From assembly GCA_019637915.1 (NCBI GenBank), contig JAHBUV010000001.1:682001-746000 (forward strand): 64,000 nucleotides of DNA, read 5' to 3'. The position numbers and the translations under genes are program-made. The stretch is from Pseudobdellovibrionaceae bacterium. GTDB taxonomy: Bacteria; Bdellovibrionota; Bdellovibrionia; Bdellovibrionales; Bdellovibrionaceae. Shown piece after piece: positions 17,230-25,624 of the stretch (position 1 is the first letter of the stretch; each line of letters opens with the position of its first letter). Below the pieces are notes generated by a model. That model did not search any database and was not told the origin of the DNA. It saw nothing but the letters and a program-made list of their open reading frames with translations.

Positions 17230-19046
17230 TGATGCGGCGTTGGAAGCTCCCGGAACTCATCGTCGTGGTGGGCGGCTTCGCGCTGCTGATGACCAGTTAT
17301 CAGAACTGCGCGAAAACCCCCCTGGAAAAAATCGAGCAGCCCTCGGTCATCAACGGCATGCCCTCCCTGGATCTGAAGAGCCACATCTGCTCGCAGGCCC
17401 GCTTCAGCGCCGGCGAGACCAGTAAGTTCGTCTTCATCATGGACCTGTCGGCCTCGAACTTCGGCAACTGGTACTCGCAGAACCAGGGCAACCAGAAGCT
17501 CTGGTACTGGGACCCCAGCAAGGCCACCGACGCCGCGGGCGCGCGCTTTGAGGCCGTCAAATTCTTCCTCGACAACTGCGGCAACCAGAACGGCGCGCAG
17601 TTCGCCTTCATCGGTTTCAGCCAGGCCGCCGGCGTGCTGGCGAACGGCAAGTTCTCCTGCGACAACGTCGCCTTCGGCTCCCGCGACCAGGTGAAATCCC
17701 ACATCGACGCCCTGAAGGCCCGCCAGGCCGTCGATGAGGCCTGGTACAAGCGCTGGGTCTACCCCAGCTACCTGACGGAAGCGCAGCCGGACTCGCTCAT
17801 CTACAGCGTCACCAGCTACACCAGCGCCAGCAAATGCCTCGAGAAACTCGTGGTCGACGACCTGACCCTGAACACCATGAACCAGGCCGACCGCTACAGC
17901 GTGTTCTTCATCTCCGACGGCCTGCCCGAGGACAAAGCCGGCACGGGCTGCAACCTCGCCAACATGACGCCCGAGCAGAAAACCGCCTGCTACCTGGAAA
18001 CCAACCTGAGTTCGGTCACCATGACCCGCACGGCCGCCTTCTCGAAGGCCAAGGACCTGCGCATCCAGGGCATCTACTACGGCGACGCCGGCGGCGAGGT
18101 TCCGGCGGTGCTGGACGCACTCTCCAAAGAGGGCGGGACCTCCGAGGTCGTGAAGCTGCAGAACTTCGCCGAGAACCAGAACGCCCTGTGCGAACTCGTG
18201 GTCACGCAGAACGCCATCGACTACCAACCGGACCTCTACACGGTCATCAACATGAACATGCGCCGCGAGAACGGCCGCCTGGTCGCCGACAGCGACATGG
18301 ACGGCCTGTCCGACGAGATGGAGGAGGCCCTCGGCTACGATCCGCGCAACGCCCGCAGCAGCGGCGTCAGCGGCATCCTCGACGGCATCTGCGAGCGCCT
18401 GGGCGGCAAAGCCGCCTGCGCCGCCCGCCGCGCGGCGATCACCTGCAACCCGAATTCCTTCGACACCCTGGGGCTCACCGAGTGCGACCGCAAGGCCTTG
18501 AACCTCGACAGCCGCCCCGGCGTCATCACGCCCGGCGCCGACTCCGACGGCGACGGCATGCCCGACTTCGTCGAGATCATCAAAGGCACCGATCCGGGCC
18601 GCGCCGACATGACCGACGACCCCGACAACGACGGCCGCACCACCCGCGAGGAGATCCTGCGCGGATCCGATCCGTTCCTGTCCGACAACGGCATCCTCGA
18701 GATCCTGCTGAACCGCAACTCGCTCACCTTCAAGGCGAACTCGGAAGCGAGCTCCTGCCAGCAGGGCGACTGGACCCTGTCCGTCGACCGCCTGCAGACG
18801 GTGCGCACCGAGCCCGTCGGCGCCCAGCCCGGCGACATGGCGGAATTGCGCCACGGGCGCGATGAACAGATCGTCCTCGTCGTCTACCGCCTGACGCCCA
18901 CCAACAGCCTGAACCCGGAGATCGAGTACTACGGCCGTTACGTGCGCGTGAAGGCGACGGGCCACGTCGGCGACGAAACCCTCGAGGCCACGCCGAGCCT
19001 GCTGAAACCGGAAGACTTCAAATCCATCGGGAAAATCAAGCCATGA
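17226..19046 (+). CDS. vWA plus TSP3-repeat lipoprotein
   Basis: The 606-residue protein begins with a hydrophobic segment ending in SYQNCAK, a Cys-containing lipobox variant. A vWA-like domain (about 60-340) has the MIDAS motif DLSAS. Residues 350-480 hold TSP3-type repeats (DSDMDGLSDEMEE, DSDGDGMPDFVE, DDPDNDGRTTREE). A C-terminal beta-rich domain starts near SCQQGDWTLSVDRL. The repeat plus C-terminal module is closely matched by the next gene, which lacks the vWA. It overlaps both neighbours by four bases. It is likely outer-membrane or periplasmic, calcium-stabilised and involved in protein contacts. Confidence 0.78.
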   Translation: MMMRRWKLPELIVVVGGFALLMTSYQNCAKTPLEKIEQPSVINGMPSLDLKSHICSQARFSAGETSKFVFIMDLSASNFGNWYSQNQGNQKLWYWDPSKATDAAGARFEAVKFFLDNCGNQNGAQFAFIGFSQAAGVLANGKFSCDNVAFGSRDQVKSHIDALKARQAVDEAWYKRWVYPSYLTEAQPDSLIYSVTSYTSASKCLEKLVVDDLTLNTMNQADRYSVFFISDGLPEDKAGTGCNLANMTPEQKTACYLETNLSSVTMTRTAAFSKAKDLRIQGIYYGDAGGEVPAVLDALSKEGGTSEVVKLQNFAENQNALCELVVTQNAIDYQPDLYTVINMNMRRENGRLVADSDMDGLSDEMEEALGYDPRNARSSGVSGILDGICERLGGKAACAARRAAITCNPNSFDTLGLTECDRKALNLDSRPGVITPGADSDGDGMPDFVEIIKGTDPGRADMTDDPDNDGRTTREEILRGSDPFLSDNGILEILLNRNSLTFKANSEASSCQQGDWTLSVDRLQTVRTEPVGAQPGDMAELRHGRDEQIVLVVYRLTPTNSLNPEIEYYGRYVRVKATGHVGDETLEATPSLLKPEDFKSIGKIKP

Positions 19047-19996
19047 AGAAGCTCGCCCGCCTCGCCCTCATCGGCACGGCCCTCGCGCTGCCCCTGCTGT
19101 ACCAGAACTGCGCCCGCGTGGAGCTGGAGCAGCCCTCCATCGAGGAGCCGCTGAAAATCTTCTCCGGCACCATGAAGCTCTGCCTGGACGGGTCCTATTC
19201 AACCAAAACAATTGAGTCGGCCTCCGCCTACAACCTCAACGTCGTCAACCGCGGCCGCGGTTACCAGCTGGACTCCGACGGCGACGGCCTCACCGACAAC
19301 GAAGAGCTGCGCTACGGCTTCGACCCCCGCAACCGCCGCAGCAACGGCAAGTACCTCGACAAGATCTGCCTGGACCTGTCGGGATCGAACGACTGCGGCG
19401 CGCTCAACACCACCTGCTCGAAGCAGCCCAACATGCTGGGCCTGTCGGATTGCGACTGGCAGATCCTCGGCTTGGACCTGGTCGGCACGAACCGCGACAA
19501 AGGTCTGGATTCCGACAACGACGGCATGACGGACCTGATCGAACTGTTGCGTGGCACGCAACCCAACGTGAAGGACGATCTCGACGATCCCGACCACGAT
19601 CTGGTGCGCAACTTCGACGAGATCCGCCGCGGCAGCAACGTGCTGTACTTCGACGAGCCCTTCTCCTCCCCCCTGGAGGTGAAATCCTCGCTGACCAAGA
19701 AAACCGGCGATCCGTCCTGCGCGGGCGAATCGTGGGAATTCCGCGTGGACCAGCTGACGCAGGTCAAAGCCCCCGCGGTCCGCGACGACCTGGAAGGCGG
19801 CATTCCGACGGGAGGCTTGACCTTCACCCGCGGTGAAGATGAAAATACAGCCGTGATCATCCTGAAATTGCAGCCTCAACCGGGCCAGACCGGCGAGGCC
19901 GAGATCCTGATCCGGCCGGTCATTCTCGGACCGGCCCTGGAGAATCTCGACGGCACGATGGCCGACTTCGTGTCCGCCGGACGGGTGGATCGCTAA
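19043..19996 (+). CDS. TSP3-repeat lipoprotein lacking vWA domain
   Basis: The 317-residue protein has a signal segment ending in LLYQNCAR. TSP3-like motifs follow near residues 76 (DSDGDGLTDNEE), 155 (DSDNDGMTDLIE) and 181 (DDPDHDLVRNFDE). The C-terminal domain begins SCAGESWEFRVDQL. Order and spacing copy the C-terminal half of the preceding protein (for example DPRNRRSNG against DPRNARSSG, RRGSN against LRGSDP), so it looks like a partial duplication that kept only the calcium-repeat and C-terminal module. It is coupled to the preceding gene by a four-base overlap. Confidence 0.75.
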   Translation: MKKLARLALIGTALALPLLYQNCARVELEQPSIEEPLKIFSGTMKLCLDGSYSTKTIESASAYNLNVVNRGRGYQLDSDGDGLTDNEELRYGFDPRNRRSNGKYLDKICLDLSGSNDCGALNTTCSKQPNMLGLSDCDWQILGLDLVGTNRDKGLDSDNDGMTDLIELLRGTQPNVKDDLDDPDHDLVRNFDEIRRGSNVLYFDEPFSSPLEVKSSLTKKTGDPSCAGESWEFRVDQLTQVKAPAVRDDLEGGIPTGGLTFTRGEDENTAVIILKLQPQPGQTGEAEILIRPVILGPALENLDGTMADFVSAGRVDR

Positions 19997-20016
19997 AAGA
20001 CCGAGGGGGGGCCTCA

Positions 20017-20703
20017 ATGAAAACGGCGGGATTCTTTTTCTCTCTCATTTTCGTTTTGTCGTTCGACGCGCAGGCGGCGCGCACGTTCCAGCAGTGCGAC
20101 GCCAAGGAGCCCGGCCGCACCGAGCTCGATCACTTCTGCCCGCGCGTGGAAGGCGTCCACCTGGAAGGCTGCTGCCCGCCCCTGTTCAAGGATCCGCCGA
20201 TCCAGTGCAAATACGCCGTGCCCGTCGAGCGCGGCCAGGCTTACCTCGCGAAATCCAGCTACACCGTCTGCCAGGGCGGCACCGAAGTCAGCGTGCCGTG
20301 CTGCCAGATCCGCCAGCGCGGCTGCTCGCGGGACCCCGTCACCCTCCCCTTCAAACAACGTTTGTTGTTCCGCCAGAAGACCTGCTGCTTCGAGGGCTGT
20401 CCCTCCGCCGATTACTGGCTGACGCCGCCGGCGGCCAGCGGCATCACCAAAGATCACGAACTCAATTCGCCCCTGGCGCAATGCACGGGCACAGTGATCG
20501 ACGAGTGCGACGCCGGCAACAGCGCCAACTGCCAGGCGAGCGACCCTTGCCCGGTGGTCCCGTCGCCGCCGAACCCGCCGAATCCCTCTCCTCCCGGCGT
20601 GCCGCCGCCCCCGGGTCCCACAGCGCCGCCGAATCCGTCGCCCCCGAACCCGCAGCCGCCGGCCCCACAACCCAAACCGCCGGTGAACCCCGGAGGGGCG
20701 TAA
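20017..20703 (+). CDS. Secreted Cys-rich protein with proline-rich tail
   Basis: The 228-residue protein has a signal peptide (MKTAGFFFSLIFVLSFDAQA). A compact domain of about 150 residues has many cysteines, often in CC pairs (GCCPP, PCCQI, KTCCFEGC), suggesting several disulfides outside the cytoplasm. The last 55 residues are a Pro/Asn/Gly-rich linker that could span peptidoglycan or act as a flexible tether. No known family is recognised. GGGGGGG lies just upstream of the ATG. It is fifth-to-last in the vWA/TSP3 operon, 20 bases after the previous gene. Confidence 0.65.
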   Translation: MKTAGFFFSLIFVLSFDAQAARTFQQCDAKEPGRTELDHFCPRVEGVHLEGCCPPLFKDPPIQCKYAVPVERGQAYLAKSSYTVCQGGTEVSVPCCQIRQRGCSRDPVTLPFKQRLLFRQKTCCFEGCPSADYWLTPPAASGITKDHELNSPLAQCTGTVIDECDAGNSANCQASDPCPVVPSPPNPPNPSPPGVPPPPGPTAPPNPSPPNPQPPAPQPKPPVNPGGA

Positions 20704-20704
20704 A

Positions 20705-21841
20705 ATGGGACGACGGTCGTCGCCCCTGGCGACGGCCCTTCCGCCCGCCGCGGAAGCCGTCGCCTCTCTTCAACCGAAAAGTTTTCTCTGGTCGGAATCC
20801 TTGGACGGCCTGGGCACGGGGATCGCCTCCCTCGTGCTCTTCGCCCTCGCCTTCTGCCTGATCGACAAGCAGGCCTCCACCAACTCGGTGGGATGGACGG
20901 CCTATTACCTGGGCTTTCTCGTCAACTGGCCGCACTTCGCGATGTCCTATCAATTGCTCTACGGCCGCGCGCGCGAATCTTGGCGCGACCCGCACTTCCT
21001 CTGGGCCGCGGCGATCTGTCCTCTGGCGCTCGTCATGGCTTTCGCGGCGATCTTCGTTCAGGCCGAAACCAAATGGATGGCGTGGATGACGCAAGCCATG
21101 TACTTCTTCGTCGGCTGGCACTACGCCAAGCAGACCTTCGGCATCACGCTCGTTTCCTGCCACGTGAAAAAATACCGGTTGTCGGCGGCCTTTAAAAACA
21201 GCATCAAGTTCAATCTCCTGGCCCTGTGGATGATGAACTGGATCTCCCTCAACACGACCCTTTCCGCCTACGACAATTACGGCTTCAGCTACACGCAGCT
21301 GGGTTTCCCGCAGCCCTTCGCCTGGATCGCCCAGGCGGCCTTCGTGGGGAGCCTGGCGATGGTGCTGCTGCAGGGCCTGCGCCACTACTTCGCGACCGGT
21401 GAAACGCCGCCCAAGGCCGCCCTGGGTTCATGGCTCGCCATGATGGTGTGGTACATCCCGGCCATGCACCATCCGGTGATGTTCCTCTTCATCCCGTTCT
21501 TCCACTCCCTGCAGTACATCCTCTTCGTCGCGGTTTACCGGCGCGGCAAAGTCCATCACGAGGAAACCGCGCGGCCCGTGGAGGCGCCCGTGGCCCGCCG
21601 CCGGACCTTCCGACGGCACGTCCTGTTCTTCGCTTTCTCCGCCGTGGCCGGCTACCTGATGTTCGAGGGCATCCCGCTTTTCCTGGACGGGCGCTTCCCG
21701 CAGGAGCATTTCGGCAAAGGCCAGTTTTTCATGGCCTCCTTCGTTTTGTTCATCAACATTCACCACTACTTCATCGATAATGTGATCTGGCGCCGCGGAT
21801 TCGGCGACATGCAGACGTATCTCACGCAGGAGGCCCGATGA
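20705..21841 (+). CDS. Polytopic membrane protein with conserved-looking histidines
   Basis: The 378-residue protein has about nine membrane helices. Several carry histidine-aromatic clusters on or near helices: NWPHFAMSYQLLYGR, FFVGWHYAKQTFG, PAMHHPVMFLFIPFFHSLQY and INIHHYFIDNVIWRRG. Such spacing is reminiscent of membrane enzymes or metal-binding proteins, but I cannot name the family. The start follows GGAGGGG and lies one base after the previous stop. The stop overlaps the next start by four bases. The operon context points to a role with the surface lipoproteins. Confidence 0.6.
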   Translation: MGRRSSPLATALPPAAEAVASLQPKSFLWSESLDGLGTGIASLVLFALAFCLIDKQASTNSVGWTAYYLGFLVNWPHFAMSYQLLYGRARESWRDPHFLWAAAICPLALVMAFAAIFVQAETKWMAWMTQAMYFFVGWHYAKQTFGITLVSCHVKKYRLSAAFKNSIKFNLLALWMMNWISLNTTLSAYDNYGFSYTQLGFPQPFAWIAQAAFVGSLAMVLLQGLRHYFATGETPPKAALGSWLAMMVWYIPAMHHPVMFLFIPFFHSLQYILFVAVYRRGKVHHEETARPVEAPVARRRTFRRHVLFFAFSAVAGYLMFEGIPLFLDGRFPQEHFGKGQFFMASFVLFINIHHYFIDNVIWRRGFGDMQTYLTQEAR

Positions 21842-22128
21842 GATTCCTTTCCCTGATCATGACCCTGGCGACCCTGGCCGCGCCGGCCGCCTTCGCCCAG
21901 GACGTGCAACTGCAAAACCGCGTCAACCTCGAGGACGTCAACATCCAGGGGGAAGCCAACAAGAACCGCAACCTGTTCATGAATCGCAATCGTTTCGGCC
22001 TGGATGACCGCGTGAAAGTGCGCCGTGATTTCCGCCGCGAGATGGAAGACGCCATCCCGCCCTCGTTCAAACAGCTTCCGGCGCCCCTGCTGGCCGAGCC
22101 GCCGAGTCGGGCTTCGGTTCAAAAATGA
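21838..22128 (+). CDS. Small secreted protein
   Basis: The 96-residue protein has a signal peptide (MRFLSLIMTLATLAAPAAFA) and a mature part rich in Asn, Arg and Val repeats of the kind LQNRVNLEDVNIQGEANKNRN. An AGGAGG site lies four bases upstream. It is the last gene of the plus-strand operon. Its final 62 bases overlap the end of the convergent TolR-like gene, so both mRNAs are complementary there. Family unknown. Confidence 0.6.
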   Translation: MRFLSLIMTLATLAAPAAFAQDVQLQNRVNLEDVNIQGEANKNRNLFMNRNRFGLDDRVKVRRDFRREMEDAIPPSFKQLPAPLLAEPPSRASVQK

Positions 22129-22681
22129 AGTTGATGACGTTCCAGCCCTCTTCCATCAGCACGCGCATCACTTTCTTCACCTGATCGGCGTCCATCATCT
22201 CATCGGCCTGGATGTTGACCTGGCCTTTGAATTTCTCCGTGCCGCCGATTTTTTCCTCGATCTCTTTGATCCGGCGCAATTCCTTGCGCAGGCGTTCGTT
22301 GACGCCGTCGTTCTTTTCCTCGATGTAAACGGCGCCCCGGCCCTTGTCGTTCTCGGGGGCCTCGAACATCACCTTTTCGCCCACCACGCTGATCAGCGGA
22401 TGGGAGGCCATGGGCACGCCCTTGGTGGCCTTCGGGATGGTGATCTGCTTGCCGACGAAAAACACCTCGCCGGAGGTGGAGAAGTTCATCAGCAGGAAGA
22501 TCACGAGCACGGAGAACATGTCCACCATGGGCGCGAGCTGCAAAGCGAAGTCTTTTTTGCCGCGTTTGCGCTCCTCCAGCACGTGGCGGAGGTGCTTCAG
22601 GTCGTAGCGCGGGTGAAGATGGTACCCTGGGGTTTCGATCAAACGCTTGGCCGAACCCCGGGTTTTACTGCTACTGGCCAA
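22067..22681 (-). CDS. TolR/ExbD-like biopolymer transport protein (AglS/AglQ-type)
   Basis: This is a TolR/ExbD-family protein. A short cytoplasmic N-terminus leads to one membrane helix with the conserved Asp in PMVDMFSVLVIFLL, the proton-coupled residue. A periplasmic domain follows, with a charged coiled coil (NERLRKELRRIKEIEEKIGG) and the final VKKVMRVLMEEGWNVINFIF fold. I prefer the TTG at 22681 because GGAGG lies six bases before it; the ATG at 22696 (five codons longer) has no site. It is last in a seven-gene operon and forms a motor with the TolQ-like protein. Confidence 0.85.
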   Translation of the reverse strand: MASSSKTRGSAKRLIETPGYHLHPRYDLKHLRHVLEERKRGKKDFALQLAPMVDMFSVLVIFLLMNFSTSGEVFFVGKQITIPKATKGVPMASHPLISVVGEKVMFEAPENDKGRGAVYIEEKNDGVNERLRKELRRIKEIEEKIGGTEKFKGQVNIQADEMMDADQVKKVMRVLMEEGWNVINFIFEPKPDSAARPAGAPEAV

Positions 22682-23144
22682 GGGCGGCCTCCTCATAGGG
22701 GCTGATCGCGACCTCGCTCCAGCCGAGCAGGTTGACCAGGTCGTACAGGCGGATCAGCTGCCCGTAAGTCGCCTGGTGCCCGCTGTTCAGGATCAACATC
22801 TGATCGGCCTTGAAGCGCTGACGCCAGTTCGAGACCAGCGCGGCCAAAGGTTCGCTGCGCACGACCAGGCCGTTCACCGGGAAGCTTTTTTCCAGCTGAT
22901 CCTCGCGGGCGATCACGCGGTCTTTGTGCAAGGTCAGCGTCAGTTTGACTTTTTTCTCCGGGGGCTCGGGCGGAGGCGGGACATCCGAAGCCACATCCGG
23001 GCTCAGCTTCGGTTTTTCCTCGATCTGGATCTGGAAAGATTCCAGCTGGATCCACGCGGCCGTCATCAAAAGAAAACAGATCAGCACCGAGAACAGATCG
23101 ATGAACGCCGTGAGGTTCGGTTCGTTACCACCACCGCCCGCCAT
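22671..23144 (-). CDS. TolR/ExbD-like biopolymer transport protein (second copy)
   Basis: This 157-residue TolR/ExbD-family protein has the conserved Asp in LTAFIDLFSVLICFLL (residue 16), a single membrane helix and a periplasmic domain. It differs from the following TolR-like protein by a proline-rich hinge (SDVPPPPEPPEKK). Two different TolR-type subunits next to one TolQ-type subunit is the arrangement of the Myxococcus AglR-AglQ-AglS motor. It starts three bases after the TolQ-like stop. Confidence 0.87.
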   Translation of the reverse strand: MAGGGGNEPNLTAFIDLFSVLICFLLMTAAWIQLESFQIQIEEKPKLSPDVASDVPPPPEPPEKKVKLTLTLHKDRVIAREDQLEKSFPVNGLVVRSEPLAALVSNWRQRFKADQMLILNSGHQATYGQLIRLYDLVNLLGWSEVAISPYEEAALGQ

Positions 23145-23147
23145 AGA

Positions 23148-23804
23148 TCAATGCCCCGATTCTTTGAAGATCTTGCTCTTGTTGGACAGGATGAAGTTCA
23201 GCGTCGACACGCTGGCTTCATGGACGTCATCGATCACTTTCGCGGACCAGGAGTTCAACCAACCCCAGGCGGCGAAGAGCAGGATGGACACGAGCAGACC
23301 GAAGCCGGTGGCGTTCAGGGCTTCGGCGATGGAGGAGGCCAGCACCTGGGCTTTTTCCGCCGGCGGCAGGGTCGCCACGGCGCCGAAGGCCGCGATCATC
23401 CCGCTCACCGTTCCGAGCAGACCGAGCAGCACGGCGACGTTGGCGAGGGCCGACAGCAGGTCGATGCGGCGGTTCAGGCGGGGGATCTCGCGCAGGGCGA
23501 CGGCGTCCATCGCGGTCTGCACCTCTTCCGCGTCGTTGCCGTTGGACACGGCGACGAGGCCGGCGCGGACGATGTTGGCGAGAGGGCCTTTGGTTTGCGA
23601 AACCGTGCTGACGGCGGATTGGATCTGACCCTGGATGCAGTAGGCCTGGATGAATTTCAGCAATTCATCCTTGTTGACGGCGCCGGCCGCTTTCAACGTC
23701 AAGGCGCGCTCGACGACGATGGCGATCCCGGCCGCCGAACAGATCGCGATGGGCATCATGATGTACCAGTGATCGATGAAAATCCGCCCGAATTCCTTGA
23801 GCAT
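23148..23804 (-). CDS. TolQ/ExbB/MotA-family proton channel (AglR-like)
   Basis: The 218-residue protein has the three-helix layout of TolQ/ExbB. The first helix is near 12-34 (WYIMMPIAICSAAGIAIVVERAL), a long cytoplasmic loop follows, and the last two helices carry LLSALANVAVLLGLLGTVSGMIAAFG and EALNATGFGLLVSILLFAAW, the family signature. It conducts ions with the TolR subunits to energise an envelope machine. GGAGG lies four bases upstream of the ATG. It is preceded by the FHA-TonB protein, likely its force-transmitting partner. Confidence 0.9.
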   Translation of the reverse strand: MLKEFGRIFIDHWYIMMPIAICSAAGIAIVVERALTLKAAGAVNKDELLKFIQAYCIQGQIQSAVSTVSQTKGPLANIVRAGLVAVSNGNDAEEVQTAMDAVALREIPRLNRRIDLLSALANVAVLLGLLGTVSGMIAAFGAVATLPPAEKAQVLASSIAEALNATGFGLLVSILLFAAWGWLNSWSAKVIDDVHEASVSTLNFILSNKSKIFKESGH

Positions 23805-23817
23805 GGTTCCTCCGTGA

Positions 23818-25608
23818 TTAGTTTCTTCCGAACGGGAAGCCGATCTTGGCGATCGTCGACTGCCCGTTTTTCGCCGCCGGGAATTTCATTTTCCGCAGCA
23901 ACGCGAGCACGCAGTTGTTCAACGAGTCCCCGCGGGCGATCTCACTGCGCTGCACGCGGGCCGAAATCACCGAACCCGGGGCGCCGATCTCCCACTCGTA
24001 CTCAACCCGTCCCGCCAGGGACGAATCTTCGAACAGTGCGCGTTCATAACATCTTTGCACATCACCCAGGTGTTTGTTGACGACTTTCATCACTTCTTCG
24101 TCGCTCAACCCTTGCGTCCGCCCGACCTTGGGCGAGAGGTCCGGCGTCCCGACGACGACGCCGCCGATGGCGCGCTTGCCGGTTTTGCCCGACAGGCTCT
24201 TGCCGGAGTAAGCGCCGCCCGAGCCGACTTTGAAGCCCGGTTCCGCCGTGCCGTGCACCTGGCCCGGAGGGGAGCTGGCGCCGGCCACGGCCGCGATGCC
24301 GCCGACCTTCATGCCGCCCGGAGCGATGCGGTCCTTGCTGATGAGAATGGGATTGCCCTTGTTGGCCGAGCCGCCGGAAGGGGGCGCGGGCAAGGAGCTG
24401 AGCAGGTTCGCCAGTTCTTGTTGCTCTTTTTCCTGGGCCGTCGGCTGCGGCGGCGCCTCCACGACCTTGGTCGGGGCGGGACGGGGCGAAGCCGGTTGCT
24501 TCGTCACGATCCGCTTGATCGGGTTCTTCGTCTTCGGCACCACGGCCGGCTTTTTCGGCGGCGGCGGAGGCTCGGGCTTTTTCTCCTCCGGCGGAGGAGG
24601 CGGCGGGGGCGGCGGCGGCTCCGGCGGTTTGGCCGCGAGCATCTGCGAAGGAGGCTCCACCAGGAGCTTGGCGATGCGCGGAGGGACGTTGTCGATCTGC
24701 GGGGCCGTGGTTTTCGGCGCCGACATCATCGCCACCAGGCTCACCAGCAAATGCACGGCCAAAGAGGCGCCGATGGCTTTTTTGAACTCCTCGCGGTTCT
24801 CGATGAGCGTGCGCTTCATCACGAAGCGCGGCGACTTCACGTAACGGAAATGCAGGGTCACGTTGCTGCTCAGGTCGATGCTGAGCACTTCGTTCAAACC
24901 CATCGTCACGACCTGGTTTTTACGGCTGTCCATGGTCAGCTTTTTTTCGCCGTTCAGCTGATCGAGGGTCACCGAATGCTTGTCGCGGTAAAGCTTCCAA
25001 TGCTGGCTCGGGCGAAGCCGGATCTTCGCGCCCTTGGAACCGAAGACGCCCATGTCCAGGCTCTCGGCGGTGATGGGCAGGTAGATCGGCGCGGTCTGGC
25101 TCGGACCGAGCATCAAACGCTCGCCGGGGGAATAATTGCGCACGTCATAAATGCCGTCCTGCCAGGTCACCACCCCTTGCAGGGCCAGGCGATCCGCCGG
25201 CACCTCGCTGATCCCGGGGATCGGCGCGATGCTGAAACGGATGCCGTCGCTCGGCGGCGGCTTGATGACGGTGATGGCGGTTTTCTCGACGTCGCGGGCT
25301 TCCTGACCCTCCAGCTCGAGGCGGATGTTCAGGTTGCGGATCTGAAAATCCAGGACCTTGGGGTTTTTCAGGCTCTGGACGCGCTTCCCGCCCTGGCTCA
25401 GGCCGTTCAAGGATCCAAGGTCGGTCACGATGATCTGATCGCGGTCCAGGCTGATCGAGCCGTGCACGCGGGACACGAAGTCCGAATCGCGCAGGCGCAG
25501 ATGGCACTCGGGATTGCGACCGAACAACACGGGGAAATCCCTGAAGGTCGCCTGGTGCAACACCTTCCCCGATTCGCTGATCTCCACTTTGAGCTTGGCG
25601 GCTTCCAT
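23818..25608 (-). CDS. FHA-domain protein with TM and TonB/AgmX-like C-terminus (GltG-like)
   Basis: The 596-residue protein has an N-terminal FHA domain (about 20-95; FGRNPECHLRLRDSDFVSRVHG and LGSLNG, a phospho-threonine reader). A second beta-rich cytoplasmic region precedes one membrane helix (AIGASLAVHLLVSLVAMM). A long Pro/Glu/Lys-rich periplasmic stalk (with PPPPPPPPPP) leads to a C-terminal TonB-like domain (VMKVVNKHLGDVQRCYERAL ... KMKFPAAKNG). This order matches Myxococcus GltG/PglI. It would connect the cytoplasm to the outer-membrane partners and be driven by the adjacent TolQ/TolR motor. Confidence 0.82.
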   Translation of the reverse strand: MEAAKLKVEISESGKVLHQATFRDFPVLFGRNPECHLRLRDSDFVSRVHGSISLDRDQIIVTDLGSLNGLSQGGKRVQSLKNPKVLDFQIRNLNIRLELEGQEARDVEKTAITVIKPPPSDGIRFSIAPIPGISEVPADRLALQGVVTWQDGIYDVRNYSPGERLMLGPSQTAPIYLPITAESLDMGVFGSKGAKIRLRPSQHWKLYRDKHSVTLDQLNGEKKLTMDSRKNQVVTMGLNEVLSIDLSSNVTLHFRYVKSPRFVMKRTLIENREEFKKAIGASLAVHLLVSLVAMMSAPKTTAPQIDNVPPRIAKLLVEPPSQMLAAKPPEPPPPPPPPPPEEKKPEPPPPPKKPAVVPKTKNPIKRIVTKQPASPRPAPTKVVEAPPQPTAQEKEQQELANLLSSLPAPPSGGSANKGNPILISKDRIAPGGMKVGGIAAVAGASSPPGQVHGTAEPGFKVGSGGAYSGKSLSGKTGKRAIGGVVVGTPDLSPKVGRTQGLSDEEVMKVVNKHLGDVQRCYERALFEDSSLAGRVEYEWEIGAPGSVISARVQRSEIARGDSLNNCVLALLRKMKFPAAKNGQSTIAKIGFPFGRN

Positions 25609-25624
25609 GTTTTCCTTGTTCCGG

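Noticed and set aside
16420-19620. Repeated GACGGCGAC-type DNA motifs as a possible repeat array
   Set aside because: They are the codons of thrombospondin type 3 DxDxDG motifs and are explained by the proteins.
24530-24640. GGCGGCGGAGG tandem-like DNA
   Set aside because: It encodes the proline-rich stalk of the FHA-TonB protein on the minus strand and is not an independent repeat element.
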